DNA of 64,000 nucleotides from Candidatus Geocrenenecus dongiae (lineage in GTDB: Archaea; Thermoproteota; Nitrososphaeria_A; Caldarchaeales; Wolframiiraptoraceae): NCBI GenBank assembly GCA_023267855.1, contig JALNLN010000001.1, forward strand, positions 87,620 through 151,619, read 5' to 3'. Below, in pieces: positions 17,019 through 26,035 of this stretch. Both the position numbers and the translations under genes were made by a program. Numbering within the stretch: position 1 is the first letter of the stretch; every line of letters begins with the position of its first letter. The notes beneath the pieces were generated by a model. The model was not told where the DNA came from. It worked only from the letters and a program-made list of their open reading frames with translations, and did no database searches.

Positions 17019-18287
17019 TCATTGACTTGAAATTATAAGTTCGTTGGTAGCTCCATTCCACCCACCGATAACCTTGAAATCATAGTATCCATCCGTCTTC
17101 TTTACCTGCCATATTTGGTAGTCTTGGAGAGCTCTATCACCATTAACATCAAGAGTTGTTAAACCAGTTGCACCAGTATACTTGTCTGCTAGGTTTACGA
17201 ATATCTTCATTACTGCATTTGTATCAAGACTTTGTGCACTCAATATGGAAATAGCGACCAGCCATAAAGCATCATAAGTATAGGCTCCGTAAGCTTTCGG
17301 CTCTCTACCATATCTCTCTTTAAACTTCTGTACAAACTTCTTCATAAGCTCTGTCTCAGTTAAAGAAGCAGGATAGGTACCTGTCAATTTCACTTTAACG
17401 AGAAAATCAGCAATTTCAGGTGGACCTGCTGGTGGAAGTAGACCTGGACCCTTTAAAGATTCACTTGAAAACCATTGTACGTTTGAGAGAACTGGATCTA
17501 CTCTTGCTTTATCAAACATTCTTATTGCTTCATAATTGAAAGCAATGATAAGTACAGCTGTTTTTTCTACTCCTAGTTCTTTAACCATACCGCTTAGCTG
17601 TAGGACTTCACTAGAATAATCTGGAAGATCTGGTGTATAGGCTAATGATCTAATTGTACCTCCAAGTTTTTTGAATTCTTCTTCGAAGTATTTGAAGACC
17701 CCTGAACCATAAGGATCATTTCTATAGATTGCAGCTACTTTACTGTATCCTGATTTTAGTATTAAATGTGCAAGCACTCTACCCTGTATACTGTCTGGAG
17801 CCTGCATCCTAAACAGATAATCATTTGGAATTGAAAGAATAGGAGACGTTGAAGAAACACTTATTGTGAAGATTTTATGGCTATCTATATAGCTTTTGAT
17901 ACCATTTGCTTGACCACTCCAAAGATGTCCTACTATCACCTTTATACCTTTACCCCCTAATGATTGGGCTGCTGCAACAGCTCCCTCAACTGTAGTCTTA
18001 GAATCTTCAACTTCAAGTTTAAAACTCACTGGAACATTAATCTCTTTTAGGAAATTATTTATTTCATCTATGGTTAGAAAGCCTGCATCTCTAACTTCGA
18101 TACCGTAGTCAGCTCCTTCACCTGTGAGATCTGCAATCATACCTATAGTATACTCTTTCTTAGTTACTGGAGGTGTAATAGCTGAGATGCCGAGATAATA
18201 AGAAAGTCCAAAGCCTATAACGATTCCCAGCAATAAACCTATGATAGTAAAAACCAAGATCTTGGAACCAGTAGGTACCTTAGACAT
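17019..18287 (-). CDS. livK: Branched-chain amino acid ABC transporter substrate-binding protein
   Basis: This 422-residue protein begins with a basic stretch and a single hydrophobic helix (residues 9-34), a signal anchor that would hold it on the outer face of the cytoplasmic membrane. The rest is a type I periplasmic-binding fold (Peripla_BP_6): TIGMIADLTGEGADYG, then VEDSKTTVEGAVAAAQSL, and ASTSP-like SVSSTSPILS. It is the first gene of the transporter operon, about 80 bases before livH. The ligand could be Leu/Ile/Val or another amino acid or amide. Confidence 0.92.
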   Translation of the reverse strand: MSKVPTGSKILVFTIIGLLLGIVIGFGLSYYLGISAITPPVTKKEYTIGMIADLTGEGADYGIEVRDAGFLTIDEINNFLKEINVPVSFKLEVEDSKTTVEGAVAAAQSLGGKGIKVIVGHLWSGQANGIKSYIDSHKIFTISVSSTSPILSIPNDYLFRMQAPDSIQGRVLAHLILKSGYSKVAAIYRNDPYGSGVFKYFEEEFKKLGGTIRSLAYTPDLPDYSSEVLQLSGMVKELGVEKTAVLIIAFNYEAIRMFDKARVDPVLSNVQWFSSESLKGPGLLPPAGPPEIADFLVKVKLTGTYPASLTETELMKKFVQKFKERYGREPKAYGAYTYDALWLVAISILSAQSLDTNAVMKIFVNLADKYTGATGLTTLDVNGDRALQDYQIWQVKKTDGYYDFKVIGGWNGATNELIISSQ

Positions 18288-18374
18288 CTTTCATCACAAC
18301 TCACTTTAGGAAAATAGAAGATTATAAAGTTTATTTTATACTGTATAGAATATAGTCTTCGTCTCCACAGATTA

Positions 18375-18597
18375 ATAATTTATCAGATAGCGTTCTTTCC
18401 GAAGTATTCTACCACTATTTAGAGTTCTTCAGATAGTGCATCACTTATTAATGATTCATTGGTTAGAGATGATATTACTATGTCTACTTAATCTACATTT
18501 TTCGTTACTCTGTTTTCTATAATATCGTTATTCTTCCTGCTTTAGGGTATGGCCGTGTTCTCAATATTCCTCCAGCACTTTCAAATTCAACTTCCAT
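18375..18597 (-). pseudogene. Remnant of a clan AA aspartic protease-like gene
   Basis: The gap 18288-18926 (639 bases) has no intact gene. On the minus strand from ATG 18597 it reads MEVEFESAGGILRTRPYPKA then GRITIL and a stop. Further on, in another frame, comes VISSLTNESLISDALSEEL, a stop, then IVVEYFGKN and more stops. From memory of an archaeal family of small clan AA (retropepsin-like) proteases, these are its N-terminal and (DALAEELGI) segments in the right order. So a frameshifted, stop-ridden copy is the best explanation. The part from about 18600 to 18890 shows nothing I recognise. Confidence 0.5.
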
Positions 18598-18926
18598 ACT
18601 TACTCAATCTTACTACCAATTCTCAACACTTTTAATCTACCTAACCCTACCTATAAAAATCTTCTAGAAGCCATCTATTGATAATTAGACACAATCTAAC
18701 TTACAAGTTGCAAATCTTCTATGCTTTTTCAATATTATTGACTTAGAGATTCTTAGAAGCTTCGATCATATTGTATTGTTGATAAGATTTTAGATGAGTT
18801 TGGTAGAAATATAGATCGTTCTAATTTAGTGGAGAATTTACATCTTCTTCAATCTCTCTCCTAATATTCTATCTATCTTATCTTCGATCTTAGCTTAAGG
18901 TTTTAATAATATGTTATGTTATTTGT

Positions 18927-20756
18927 TTGTGGGTAGAGTTGCAGGATAGTGTTAAGATAGTTCCTGATACGAGTATTATAATTAATGGAAAATTTCTCCG
19001 ATTACTTCAAGAAGAATGTTTTGAGAATTGTGAAATAATTATCCCTGTAGCCGTTATCGACGAGCTTCAGGCTCAAGCTTCTAAAGGTAGAGATGTAGGT
19101 TTTAAGGGTTTAGAACAGTTAAAGAAGATTAGAGAAGTTGCTGAGCAGAAAGGTTATGTTATTAAGTTTGTAGGAGAGAGACCTAGCCTAGAAGATATAA
19201 AGCTTGCTAGAAGTGGTCGGATAGACGCTATCATAAGAGATGCTGCAAGAAGTGAGAAAGCTATACTCTATACTTCAGACTACGTTCAAGCACTTGTTGC
19301 TGAAGCTGAAGGTGTACCAATAAGGTACGTTGAACCATATGAAAAACCTCCTAAACTATCTTTTGAAGAATACTTTACTCAAGATACTCTCAGTCTTCAT
19401 TTAAAAGTTGGTGTACCACCCCTCGCTAAACGTGGAAAGCCAGGAAGATTTACATTAATTAAACTTAGAGAAGAACCGTGTACAGAAGAAGAGTTGGACA
19501 AGATTATTCATGAGATTATGGAAGCCGTCAGGATTTCTGAAGAAGGTAGTATAGAAGTTGTGAGAAGTCATGCTATGGTTGTCCAGCTTGGACAGTATCG
19601 TATAGCTATAGCCCGCCCACCATTCTCAGACGATCTAGAAGTAACTATTGTTAGACCTATAGTAAAACTAAGCATTCAAGATTACAATCTTTCTAGTAAG
19701 CTTATAGAGAGATTGAAGAATAAAGCTGAAGGTATACTGATAGCGGGACCACCAGGTTCAGGTAAAACTACTTTCGCTAGTAGTTTAGCTGAGTTCTACT
19801 TCTCGCTTGGAAAGATAGTTAAGACATTTGAATCTCCTAGAGATCTTCAAGTCGGTCCAGAGATAACTCAATATGGTCCACTTGAAGGAGATTTTGAGAA
19901 GAGTGCTGAACTCCTACTCTTGGTTAGACCAGACTACACGATCTTTGATGAGATCAGGAAGCCTAAAGACTTTAAAGTCTTCTCAGATATGCGTTTAGCA
20001 GGGGTTGGGATGATAGGCGTCGTACATGCAAGCGATCCAATAGACGCTATACAGAGATTTATAGGTAGAGTTGAACTAGGAATGATACCAAGCATAATTG
20101 ATACGGTGATATTTTTGAAGTATGGTCAAGTTGAGAAGGTATACGAACTTGAACTTGTAGTCAAAGTTCCCACAGGTATGACTTCACCAGATCTCGCTAG
20201 ACCAGTCATAGAAGTTAGAGACTTTGAATCAGGTGAACTAGAATACGAGATATACACTTATGGAGAGGAAAATGTAGTTGTCCCTGTATCGAAGATGAAG
20301 GAGTTCAGTGAAAAAATTAGAAAAGATGTTGAGGAAAAAGTTCTCCAGAAGATTAAGATCTATGATCCTGGAGCTGAAGTTGAAGTAATCTCTCCTGGTA
20401 AAGTTGTGGTGAGGGTTAATAGAGATGTCTTGCCGAAGATAGTTGGAAGGAGAGGTGAGACTATAAGTAGAATTGAACGTGATCTTGGAGTATCAATAGA
20501 CTTGGTTCCAAAAACCCCTGTAGATAGGAGAGAGATACCTTATGATATTATGGAGACTGGGAGATCTATCGAGATGATTTTCCCAGAAGAATACTCAAAC
20601 TTAAAAGCTGACGTATATGTAAATGGAGAACATTTATCAACAGTCACTATTGGAAAGAATGGTAAAGTTAGATTCTCAAAGAATTCTGAACTTGGTAGAA
20701 AACTACTCTCAGCACTAGATTCAAAGAAGAATATAACAGTTTATCTAAAAGAGTGA
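18927..20756 (+). CDS. PINA-type PIN domain/ATPase/KH protein
   Basis: The 609-residue protein has three parts. Residues 1-140 are a PIN domain with acidic residues in VPDTS, VIDELQAQ, GRIDAIIRD and TSDYVQA. Residues about 215-430 are a PilT/VirB11-type ATPase with AGPPGSGKT and DYTIFDEI. Residues about 480-535 form a KH domain with GRRG (PKIVGRRGETISRIE). This is the layout of PINA, an archaeal hexameric ATPase that moves Holliday junctions and works with Hjm and Hjc. A box GGTTTTAATAAT about 24 bases before TTG 18927 suggests a leaderless TTG start. Confidence 0.9.
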   Translation: MWVELQDSVKIVPDTSIIINGKFLRLLQEECFENCEIIIPVAVIDELQAQASKGRDVGFKGLEQLKKIREVAEQKGYVIKFVGERPSLEDIKLARSGRIDAIIRDAARSEKAILYTSDYVQALVAEAEGVPIRYVEPYEKPPKLSFEEYFTQDTLSLHLKVGVPPLAKRGKPGRFTLIKLREEPCTEEELDKIIHEIMEAVRISEEGSIEVVRSHAMVVQLGQYRIAIARPPFSDDLEVTIVRPIVKLSIQDYNLSSKLIERLKNKAEGILIAGPPGSGKTTFASSLAEFYFSLGKIVKTFESPRDLQVGPEITQYGPLEGDFEKSAELLLLVRPDYTIFDEIRKPKDFKVFSDMRLAGVGMIGVVHASDPIDAIQRFIGRVELGMIPSIIDTVIFLKYGQVEKVYELELVVKVPTGMTSPDLARPVIEVRDFESGELEYEIYTYGEENVVVPVSKMKEFSEKIRKDVEEKVLQKIKIYDPGAEVEVISPGKVVVRVNRDVLPKIVGRRGETISRIERDLGVSIDLVPKTPVDRREIPYDIMETGRSIEMIFPEEYSNLKADVYVNGEHLSTVTIGKNGKVRFSKNSELGRKLLSALDSKKNITVYLKE

Positions 20757-20819
20757 AGATAGCGTATTGATAAAGATTTTAAGTTTTTTAGCTACTTTAC
20801 ATTCTCCATTTCTGAGAGT

Positions 20820-21236
20820 ATGCAGAAGAGTTGGAGAGAATCTATAATAGATAAATTGGTGAAGAAGTTAAGTTTCCTCAAATCTGAAACTACGTTATCT
20901 GCAATTTCCTGGATTACCGTCTTCGTTGTTATAGTATTTATGAGTGGATTTATATATATCATTACCACCGAGAATCCTATACCAATTATCTTCTTGCAGA
21001 CTGGAGCTATTAGAGTATTCTTATGGAGTATTAATATGCAGACTCATGCTGAAACAATAGTTGTTATGCTCTACTACTTGATGGGTGCTGGAGGCGTACT
21101 ATTATACATGACTGCTATAACTAGAACCTATAATCCCAGAACCTTAAAGTATATGTTGTTCTTTAGTTTTCTACTAATCTTGCTTGCAAGTCTAGGTCTT
21201 TACTCTGCATACACATCTAAGTTTACACCACCTTAA
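20820..21236 (+). CDS. Ost3/Ost6-like membrane protein of oligosaccharyltransferase
   Basis: This 138-residue protein has a basic N-terminus and four membrane helices (about 28-50, 55-72, 77-100, 108-128). The order VFMSGFIYI, a short PIP loop, then MQTHAETIVVMLYYLMG and a short basic loop before the last helix parallels the C-terminal membrane half of Ost3/Ost6 (MAGT1/TUSC3), where SGQMW and QFVAETHIVLLFNGG occupy the same places. The thioredoxin half is absent. If right, it would sit next to the archaeal AglB/STT3 enzyme in N-glycosylation. It follows PINA by 63 bases. Assignment is from pattern memory, not alignment. Confidence 0.6.
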   Translation: MQKSWRESIIDKLVKKLSFLKSETTLSAISWITVFVVIVFMSGFIYIITTENPIPIIFLQTGAIRVFLWSINMQTHAETIVVMLYYLMGAGGVLLYMTAITRTYNPRTLKYMLFFSFLLILLASLGLYSAYTSKFTPP

Positions 21237-21237
21237 C

Positions 21238-21927
21238 TCACCTTACTCGACACTCATCTACACCCCTATCTGAAACCATGAATCTAGCAGACAATGTTGT
21301 TGGAGGTTTCTCGATAAATAGAATCTTATCTACCTTATCATGAGATGAGAGCTTCAGGATCCATTTAGCCCAGTGGTATAGAATTCTGTATGCTACAGGT
21401 TTCTGAACACCATGTTCTGGTATATCATGTACCTGTCCTACAATCAACACTAGTGAATCATACTTCTCAGCCAACTCCGATAATACAGCTACTTGAAAAG
21501 CAAACCTCTTAAACAATATTAAATCTCTCCTAAGGTCTCCCGAAAGCTCTAATCTATACTGGTACGTGAAATCATCTAAAACTACTACATTAAACAGCTT
21601 CTTCAAGTTGTATAATTTTATGACCAGATCTTCTTGTTCTCCGAAATCTCGTATAGGTTTCACTAAGATATCAGACAACTCTATAGACCATTTCTCAGCT
21701 ACTTGAGATATTCTCAGCGGATGGAGTCTTCCAGAACAATCTACGAATAACTGTTTTAATCCTTGTTTAATAGCTGAAGCAGTGATCGTTAACGCTAAAC
21801 TCGTTTTCCCAGAAGCTTCTTCACCATACACAAAATACAATTCTCCTAGTCTAAATCCTCCTCCAAGAATACTATCTAATTCTTTGACACCTGTAGGAAT
21901 GGCAGACCGGCTGAGAGTAGACCCCAT
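21238..21927 (-). CDS. RadB-like RecA-family ATPase
   Basis: This 229-residue protein is a compact RecA-core ATPase. It begins SRSAIPTGVKELDSILGGG as RadA/RadB/KaiC cores do. Walker A is GEEASGKT (35-42) and Walker B is NVVVLDD. There is no N-terminal HhH domain, which separates it from RadA and fits RadB or the aRadC paralogs. These proteins assist homologous recombination and repair. The stop lies one base from the stop of the Ost3-like gene, in convergent orientation. Confidence 0.75.
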   Translation of the reverse strand: MGSTLSRSAIPTGVKELDSILGGGFRLGELYFVYGEEASGKTSLALTITASAIKQGLKQLFVDCSGRLHPLRISQVAEKWSIELSDILVKPIRDFGEQEDLVIKLYNLKKLFNVVVLDDFTYQYRLELSGDLRRDLILFKRFAFQVAVLSELAEKYDSLVLIVGQVHDIPEHGVQKPVAYRILYHWAKWILKLSSHDKVDKILFIEKPPTTLSARFMVSDRGVDECRVR

Positions 21928-21996
21928 TCTATCAAGATAATGTATATCAGTGCTTGGGATAAAGATTTAAAGAACTGATTTAGTGAATACATCTCT

Positions 21997-22416
21997 TTAT
22001 TCTTTATCAGCAGTCTTAGATTTTTCTATAACTCTCAGTCTTAGGATTATGTAGGTGAGTATAGTGGTTATTGTTGCTAATATGTAGAATCCTACTCCAA
22101 CAGCCATGCCTATAGATGCTGAAACCCATATAGACGCAGCTGTAGTTAATCCTATCACTCTCTCTCTTGTTTGTAAGATTGCTCCAGCACCTATAAACCC
22201 TATACCAGCAACTACGTAAGCAGCAATCCTAGCTGGATCGCTTCCCGGGAAACCATAGAGTGAGAGTATTGTGAATAGACACGATCCAAGAGCTACAAGC
22301 ATATGTGTTCTTAAACCAGCTGGCTTGTCTACTTTCTCCCTCTCATATCCAATAATGCTACCAAGAACTACAGCAATAAGCAATCTAAATACAATTTCTA
22401 ATTCAATATTCTGCAT
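21997..22416 (-). CDS. MgtC/SapB-family membrane protein
   Basis: The 139-residue protein carries four hydrophobic helices and the MgtC signature: GSIIGYEREKVDKPAGLRTH, then VAGIGFIGAGAIL and LTTAASIWVSASIGMAVG. It corresponds to the MgtC membrane domain without the C-terminal ACT-like domain. MgtC proteins are linked to magnesium limitation and membrane energy control; the role in archaea is not established. A CorA-type magnesium channel is 3.6 kb away. Confidence 0.88.
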   Translation of the reverse strand: MQNIELEIVFRLLIAVVLGSIIGYEREKVDKPAGLRTHMLVALGSCLFTILSLYGFPGSDPARIAAYVVAGIGFIGAGAILQTRERVIGLTTAASIWVSASIGMAVGVGFYILATITTILTYIILRLRVIEKSKTADKE

Positions 22417-22581
22417 ACAAGATTTTTCAATTATTCATGTAATAAATATTGAAGAATGTGCTAGGCTTTTTCAATCAAGTTACTAGTTTTGATGGTAATA
22501 CCCTCTCCATGCTTTTAAGCTTAGATGGAGGATTACGTTAATAATCCTGTTAATTATTCTTGGATAGAATGATTGTTTAGG

Positions 22582-23409
22582 TTAGATTATTTTAGAGTCA
22601 TATCCTTCTTTTGGGAAAGCTGGTTTACATGTAACGCCTTCTCTTTCACATAAGCTTTCCACTAAATGTGATATTTTCCCTCTCCATTCTTTATTTACGG
22701 ACATACATTCTGGATAAATCTTCTTGACATCTTTCATAGATCTTGAAATATTCTTCTTGATCCTGAAGAAGTCGTAGTAGAGTTGTGAACCTGTTTCCTG
22801 GGCTAGTTCTACTATCTTCTCAATATTTTCAAGAGAATCATTTACGTCTCTCATTATTGGTCCTAGAAAGATCCATGTCTCTAAGCCTTCTTCTGATAAT
22901 TTCTTTAATGCATCTATTCTAGAGCTCGGAGGTGGAGCATTCGGTTCAATGATTTCAGCTACGTCATCTCTTACAGTAGTTATCGTTAAGCCTACGTCTA
23001 CATTATTTTTAAACTTGAGGAATAGGTCTAGATCTCTTAATACCGTTGGAGATTTTGTTTGAATGCTGATCTTGAATCTTCTAGATTCTAGCAGTATCTC
23101 TATCCCCTTCCTCGTAAGCTTGGTCTCAGCTTCAATATACTGGTATGGATCTGTAATAGTTGAAACTCCTACTACGCCACGAGTTTTTTCATAAACTTCT
23201 CTCCTCAATACTTCTAATGCATTCTCTTTGATGTATATTATCTTACCCCATGAATCTGCTACTTCTCTATACCTTGTATATGCTCTAGCATAACAGTATA
23301 CGCATCCATGTGCACAGCCGATATATGGATTGTATGTGTAGTCTAGATCGTATAGACCTGTCTTAGAGAGGACGTTCTTAACGTTAATCTTTCTATAGAT
23401 TATGCTCAG
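22582..23409 (-). CDS. SPL-like radical SAM protein (spore photoproduct lyase family), CTG start
   Basis: Standard start codons only give a truncated form from TTG 23208. The frame continues upstream through YTYNPYIGCAHGCVYCYARA, the C-x3-C-x2-C cluster-binding motif (residues 32, 36, 39), and opens at a CTG (23407-23409) that overlaps the TGA of nreA as CTGA. That gives 275 residues, a normal length for COG1533 proteins, with SIIYRKINVKNVLSKTGLY matching usual N-termini. Later motifs (TITDPYQ, IQTKSP, EPNAPPPSSRIDAL) also fit. It is translationally coupled to nreA, which suggests a DNA-damage role. Confidence 0.85.
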   Translation of the reverse strand: MSIIYRKINVKNVLSKTGLYDLDYTYNPYIGCAHGCVYCYARAYTRYREVADSWGKIIYIKENALEVLRREVYEKTRGVVGVSTITDPYQYIEAETKLTRKGIEILLESRRFKISIQTKSPTVLRDLDLFLKFKNNVDVGLTITTVRDDVAEIIEPNAPPPSSRIDALKKLSEEGLETWIFLGPIMRDVNDSLENIEKIVELAQETGSQLYYDFFRIKKNISRSMKDVKKIYPECMSVNKEWRGKISHLVESLCEREGVTCKPAFPKEGYDSKII

Positions 23410-24626
23410 AGTCTAGGCACCTCGAGTCTAGATTGTAAGAGAATTTGAGTAAGTAGTCTAGATGTTTTAATCCACCTAGATAACTGTATTCTAGTAGATG
23501 AAGAAAGCCTCTCAAGAACTTCTCTAATATCTCCAAATTTCTCAGGCTTGTTCTTAAACATCTCTCTAACATTTTCTCTTACAAACCATACGCCTATCGG
23601 GAGGAAGAATCCTTCATAAATTTCACGAATCAGTATCGCAGTCCCCTGCCTTCCTTCCCTAATCATGTACTCCGCCGTAGCTAGTCTAGCAGCGTAGTAG
23701 CATCCTCCTAGAGAAGCATAAGTACTCCTACCACGAAAATCTTCCCAATCATCTTCAACCTCAATCCTCATTCCAGGATTCCACGTAGTATATGGAAACC
23801 ATGCTTCAATCCATTCATAACTCCACCTATATGGAGCAATTATAGCTATGAATGTATTATTCTCATGTCTTCTTTCGAAAAACAGATATGAATCAAATAC
23901 GGGAAGTTTCTTCACTTTCTCTATCAATCTCTTAGATATTATTGAATCTACAGCAGTAATTGACCAACGTGTTGGAACAATCTTCCTAAACCCAGCTTTA
24001 CCGAAAACACCTATAGAGAATAGTTTCTGTATATGTGAGACTGGGATACTGTTTGAGTAGAGATTCATAACTGCTTCAGTAGCAGTGAGTTCTCTATCTA
24101 GTAAGACTCTATCTATAGGTTTAGGAATCTTAGGATTTCCAAGTATACGTAGTTTCTCTAAGATCCCCGCTGGTCCTAGTGGAGGTGAGTTTACATCAAG
24201 CTTAATGTATGGTCTAGGAGGTTTGGAGAACCTCAATTCTAGGTCTACTGGTTTGGAGGATGCTGCTAAGATCTTTACGTCTTCCATCTTCTCAGGTTTC
24301 GCTACATCTACATTTATACAAGCTCTCAGAAGGCTAAGCCTCATTTGTAGTATCTCGTTTAGATTTATGTTCAACCATTTTTCAGGCATATCATATATCT
24401 CAACATTACTTCCTTCAGGGACTACTGCTGGAGCAACACGTACACGTGGGTAACCAATTCTACCAACAAATACAGATGGAGGAGAAGGAGCTTCAATAAA
24501 ATAAGATTCAATAGTCTTAAGTTTCTGGATAGTATTCCAGTATGAGATTTGTGGACATACCTCTTTACCACAGAGATTTCTAGTCCCTCTACATAATAGA
24601 CAAGACTTGACGATAGTCTCAGGCAT
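23406..24626 (-). CDS. nreA: DNA repair protein NreA
   Basis: The 406-residue protein matches the archaeal Nre family, which protects cells against DNA damage and often binds PCNA. A four-cysteine cluster lies at the N-terminus (C9, C12, C19, C24). Conserved stretches include VFVGRIGYPRVRVAP, SPPLGPAG and LGGCYYAARLA. I do not see a clear C-terminal PIP box (QxxLxxFF); the last residues are LLQSRLEVPRL. The stop overlaps the proposed CTG start of the SPL-like gene, so the two form a repair operon. Confidence 0.88.
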   Translation of the reverse strand: MPETIVKSCLLCRGTRNLCGKEVCPQISYWNTIQKLKTIESYFIEAPSPPSVFVGRIGYPRVRVAPAVVPEGSNVEIYDMPEKWLNINLNEILQMRLSLLRACINVDVAKPEKMEDVKILAASSKPVDLELRFSKPPRPYIKLDVNSPPLGPAGILEKLRILGNPKIPKPIDRVLLDRELTATEAVMNLYSNSIPVSHIQKLFSIGVFGKAGFRKIVPTRWSITAVDSIISKRLIEKVKKLPVFDSYLFFERRHENNTFIAIIAPYRWSYEWIEAWFPYTTWNPGMRIEVEDDWEDFRGRSTYASLGGCYYAARLATAEYMIREGRQGTAILIREIYEGFFLPIGVWFVRENVREMFKNKPEKFGDIREVLERLSSSTRIQLSRWIKTSRLLTQILLQSRLEVPRL

Positions 24627-24847
24627 CTAAACTTCTAATAAATATGTCTGTAAACTCACTCATAAATACTCTCCAAATACTACTTCTCTGAAAATCGCTG
24701 TACAAGTGAGTATTTATAATTAGTTGGTGGAGACCTGTTGGCCATTCTGTAAGAGCTGTCTCAAACTTTTCACAACTAGTTTCCTATGTTTACGTCATGT
24801 TTTTCATTTAGTATATCTTAGATTTATTTTTGGTGGGCTAAGTTCTC

Positions 24848-25972
24848 TTGATAGATCTATTAGGCGAGTTTGAAAAGAAGATAAAAGTTGCCGGTAAGCT
24901 TAGAGACATGATTGAGGTAGAAGAAGCTAGAGAGGCTGAAGTAGATTCTCATGCTCGAAGGCTTCCGAGACCATGTGGTCTCACAGTACATACAGGTTTA
25001 GGATGTAGTTTCGGCTGCACATACTGTTACATATATGATATGGGGTTTACGTACAAGCCTAAACCATATCCTCTCAAAGGCCTACAGCTAGCATACTCTA
25101 TAGCGGTTAATCCTTCAGTAGCGATTGGCAGAAATGGAACATTACTAGCATTCGGATCTATTACAGAACCATTCATGAAAGAAACATTAGAGAAGACTCT
25201 TGAATACATCTCCACTACCTCTAGGTATCTTGAAAACCCTATACAGTTCTCGACCAAAGCGTATCTAGATAGAGAAGTCTGTAGAACGATCTATAACCTA
25301 CAGAAAGACATCAGTGCACTAGTAACGATAATTACGATTAGATACAGTAAGATGCTTGAACCAAGTGCTCCAACACCTTTCAATAGACTTGAAACTATAA
25401 AGAATTTATCAAATGCAGGAGTGAATACATGTTTATTCCTTAGACCAATAATACCAGGAGTAGAAATTTCTGATCTTAGAGAACTTCTAGAAAAGTGTAT
25501 GGAAGCTGGAGCTAGAGGGGTTGTCCTAGGATCGTTGAGAGTAACAGAAGGAGTGATACGTAGATTGAGAGCTTCAGGTTTTCCACACATAGACATGATT
25601 CTAGAACGTTTAGAAAGAAAAATAAACGTAAAATCCCAGACAACTGTCAGAACAAGTGATATCAAAGAGAAAATCAAGAATGTTGCAGAGAAAATTGGGT
25701 TGAAGATTTATCCATCAGCATGTTCTGCAAATATTGATTCCCATAGAATTGGGTGTACTGCATGTGATATGGGACCATGCGGAGACCTGGAAACTATACC
25801 TGAATATAGTCTAAGAGATTTAAGAGAACTTGCATTAAGATATGGCTTAGAGGTTCACGAAGTCAAAGAGGTAGGGTTAACCATATCTTTAAAGATCTCA
25901 GGACAGAAGAGGAAGATCCATGAATTTACAGAATTCACTAAATCTATCCTTAAACGTAGAGTGATGCTTTAG
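24848..25972 (+). CDS. SPL-like radical SAM protein, extra C-terminal cysteines
   Basis: This 374-residue enzyme has the radical SAM motif CSFGCTYC (residues 53, 57, 60). SPL-family segments follow, such as ITEPFMKETLEKTLEYI, QFSTKAY and MLEPSAPTPFNRLETI. It is longer than the other two SPL-like proteins in the window and has a C-terminal region with several cysteines (SACSANIDSHRIGCTACD, then GPCGD). These could bind a second Fe-S cluster or zinc, as in SPASM/Twitch enzymes. Start is TTG 24848. It is divergent from nreA with a 221-base gap that otherwise holds no gene. The substrate is unknown. Confidence 0.75.
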   Translation: MIDLLGEFEKKIKVAGKLRDMIEVEEAREAEVDSHARRLPRPCGLTVHTGLGCSFGCTYCYIYDMGFTYKPKPYPLKGLQLAYSIAVNPSVAIGRNGTLLAFGSITEPFMKETLEKTLEYISTTSRYLENPIQFSTKAYLDREVCRTIYNLQKDISALVTIITIRYSKMLEPSAPTPFNRLETIKNLSNAGVNTCLFLRPIIPGVEISDLRELLEKCMEAGARGVVLGSLRVTEGVIRRLRASGFPHIDMILERLERKINVKSQTTVRTSDIKEKIKNVAEKIGLKIYPSACSANIDSHRIGCTACDMGPCGDLETIPEYSLRDLRELALRYGLEVHEVKEVGLTISLKISGQKRKIHEFTEFTKSILKRRVML

Positions 25973-26035
25973 AGGACATGATTACGGTACCATGAGTATC
26001 AGACAATCTAGACGTATTGTTGATTAAGATTTTTC

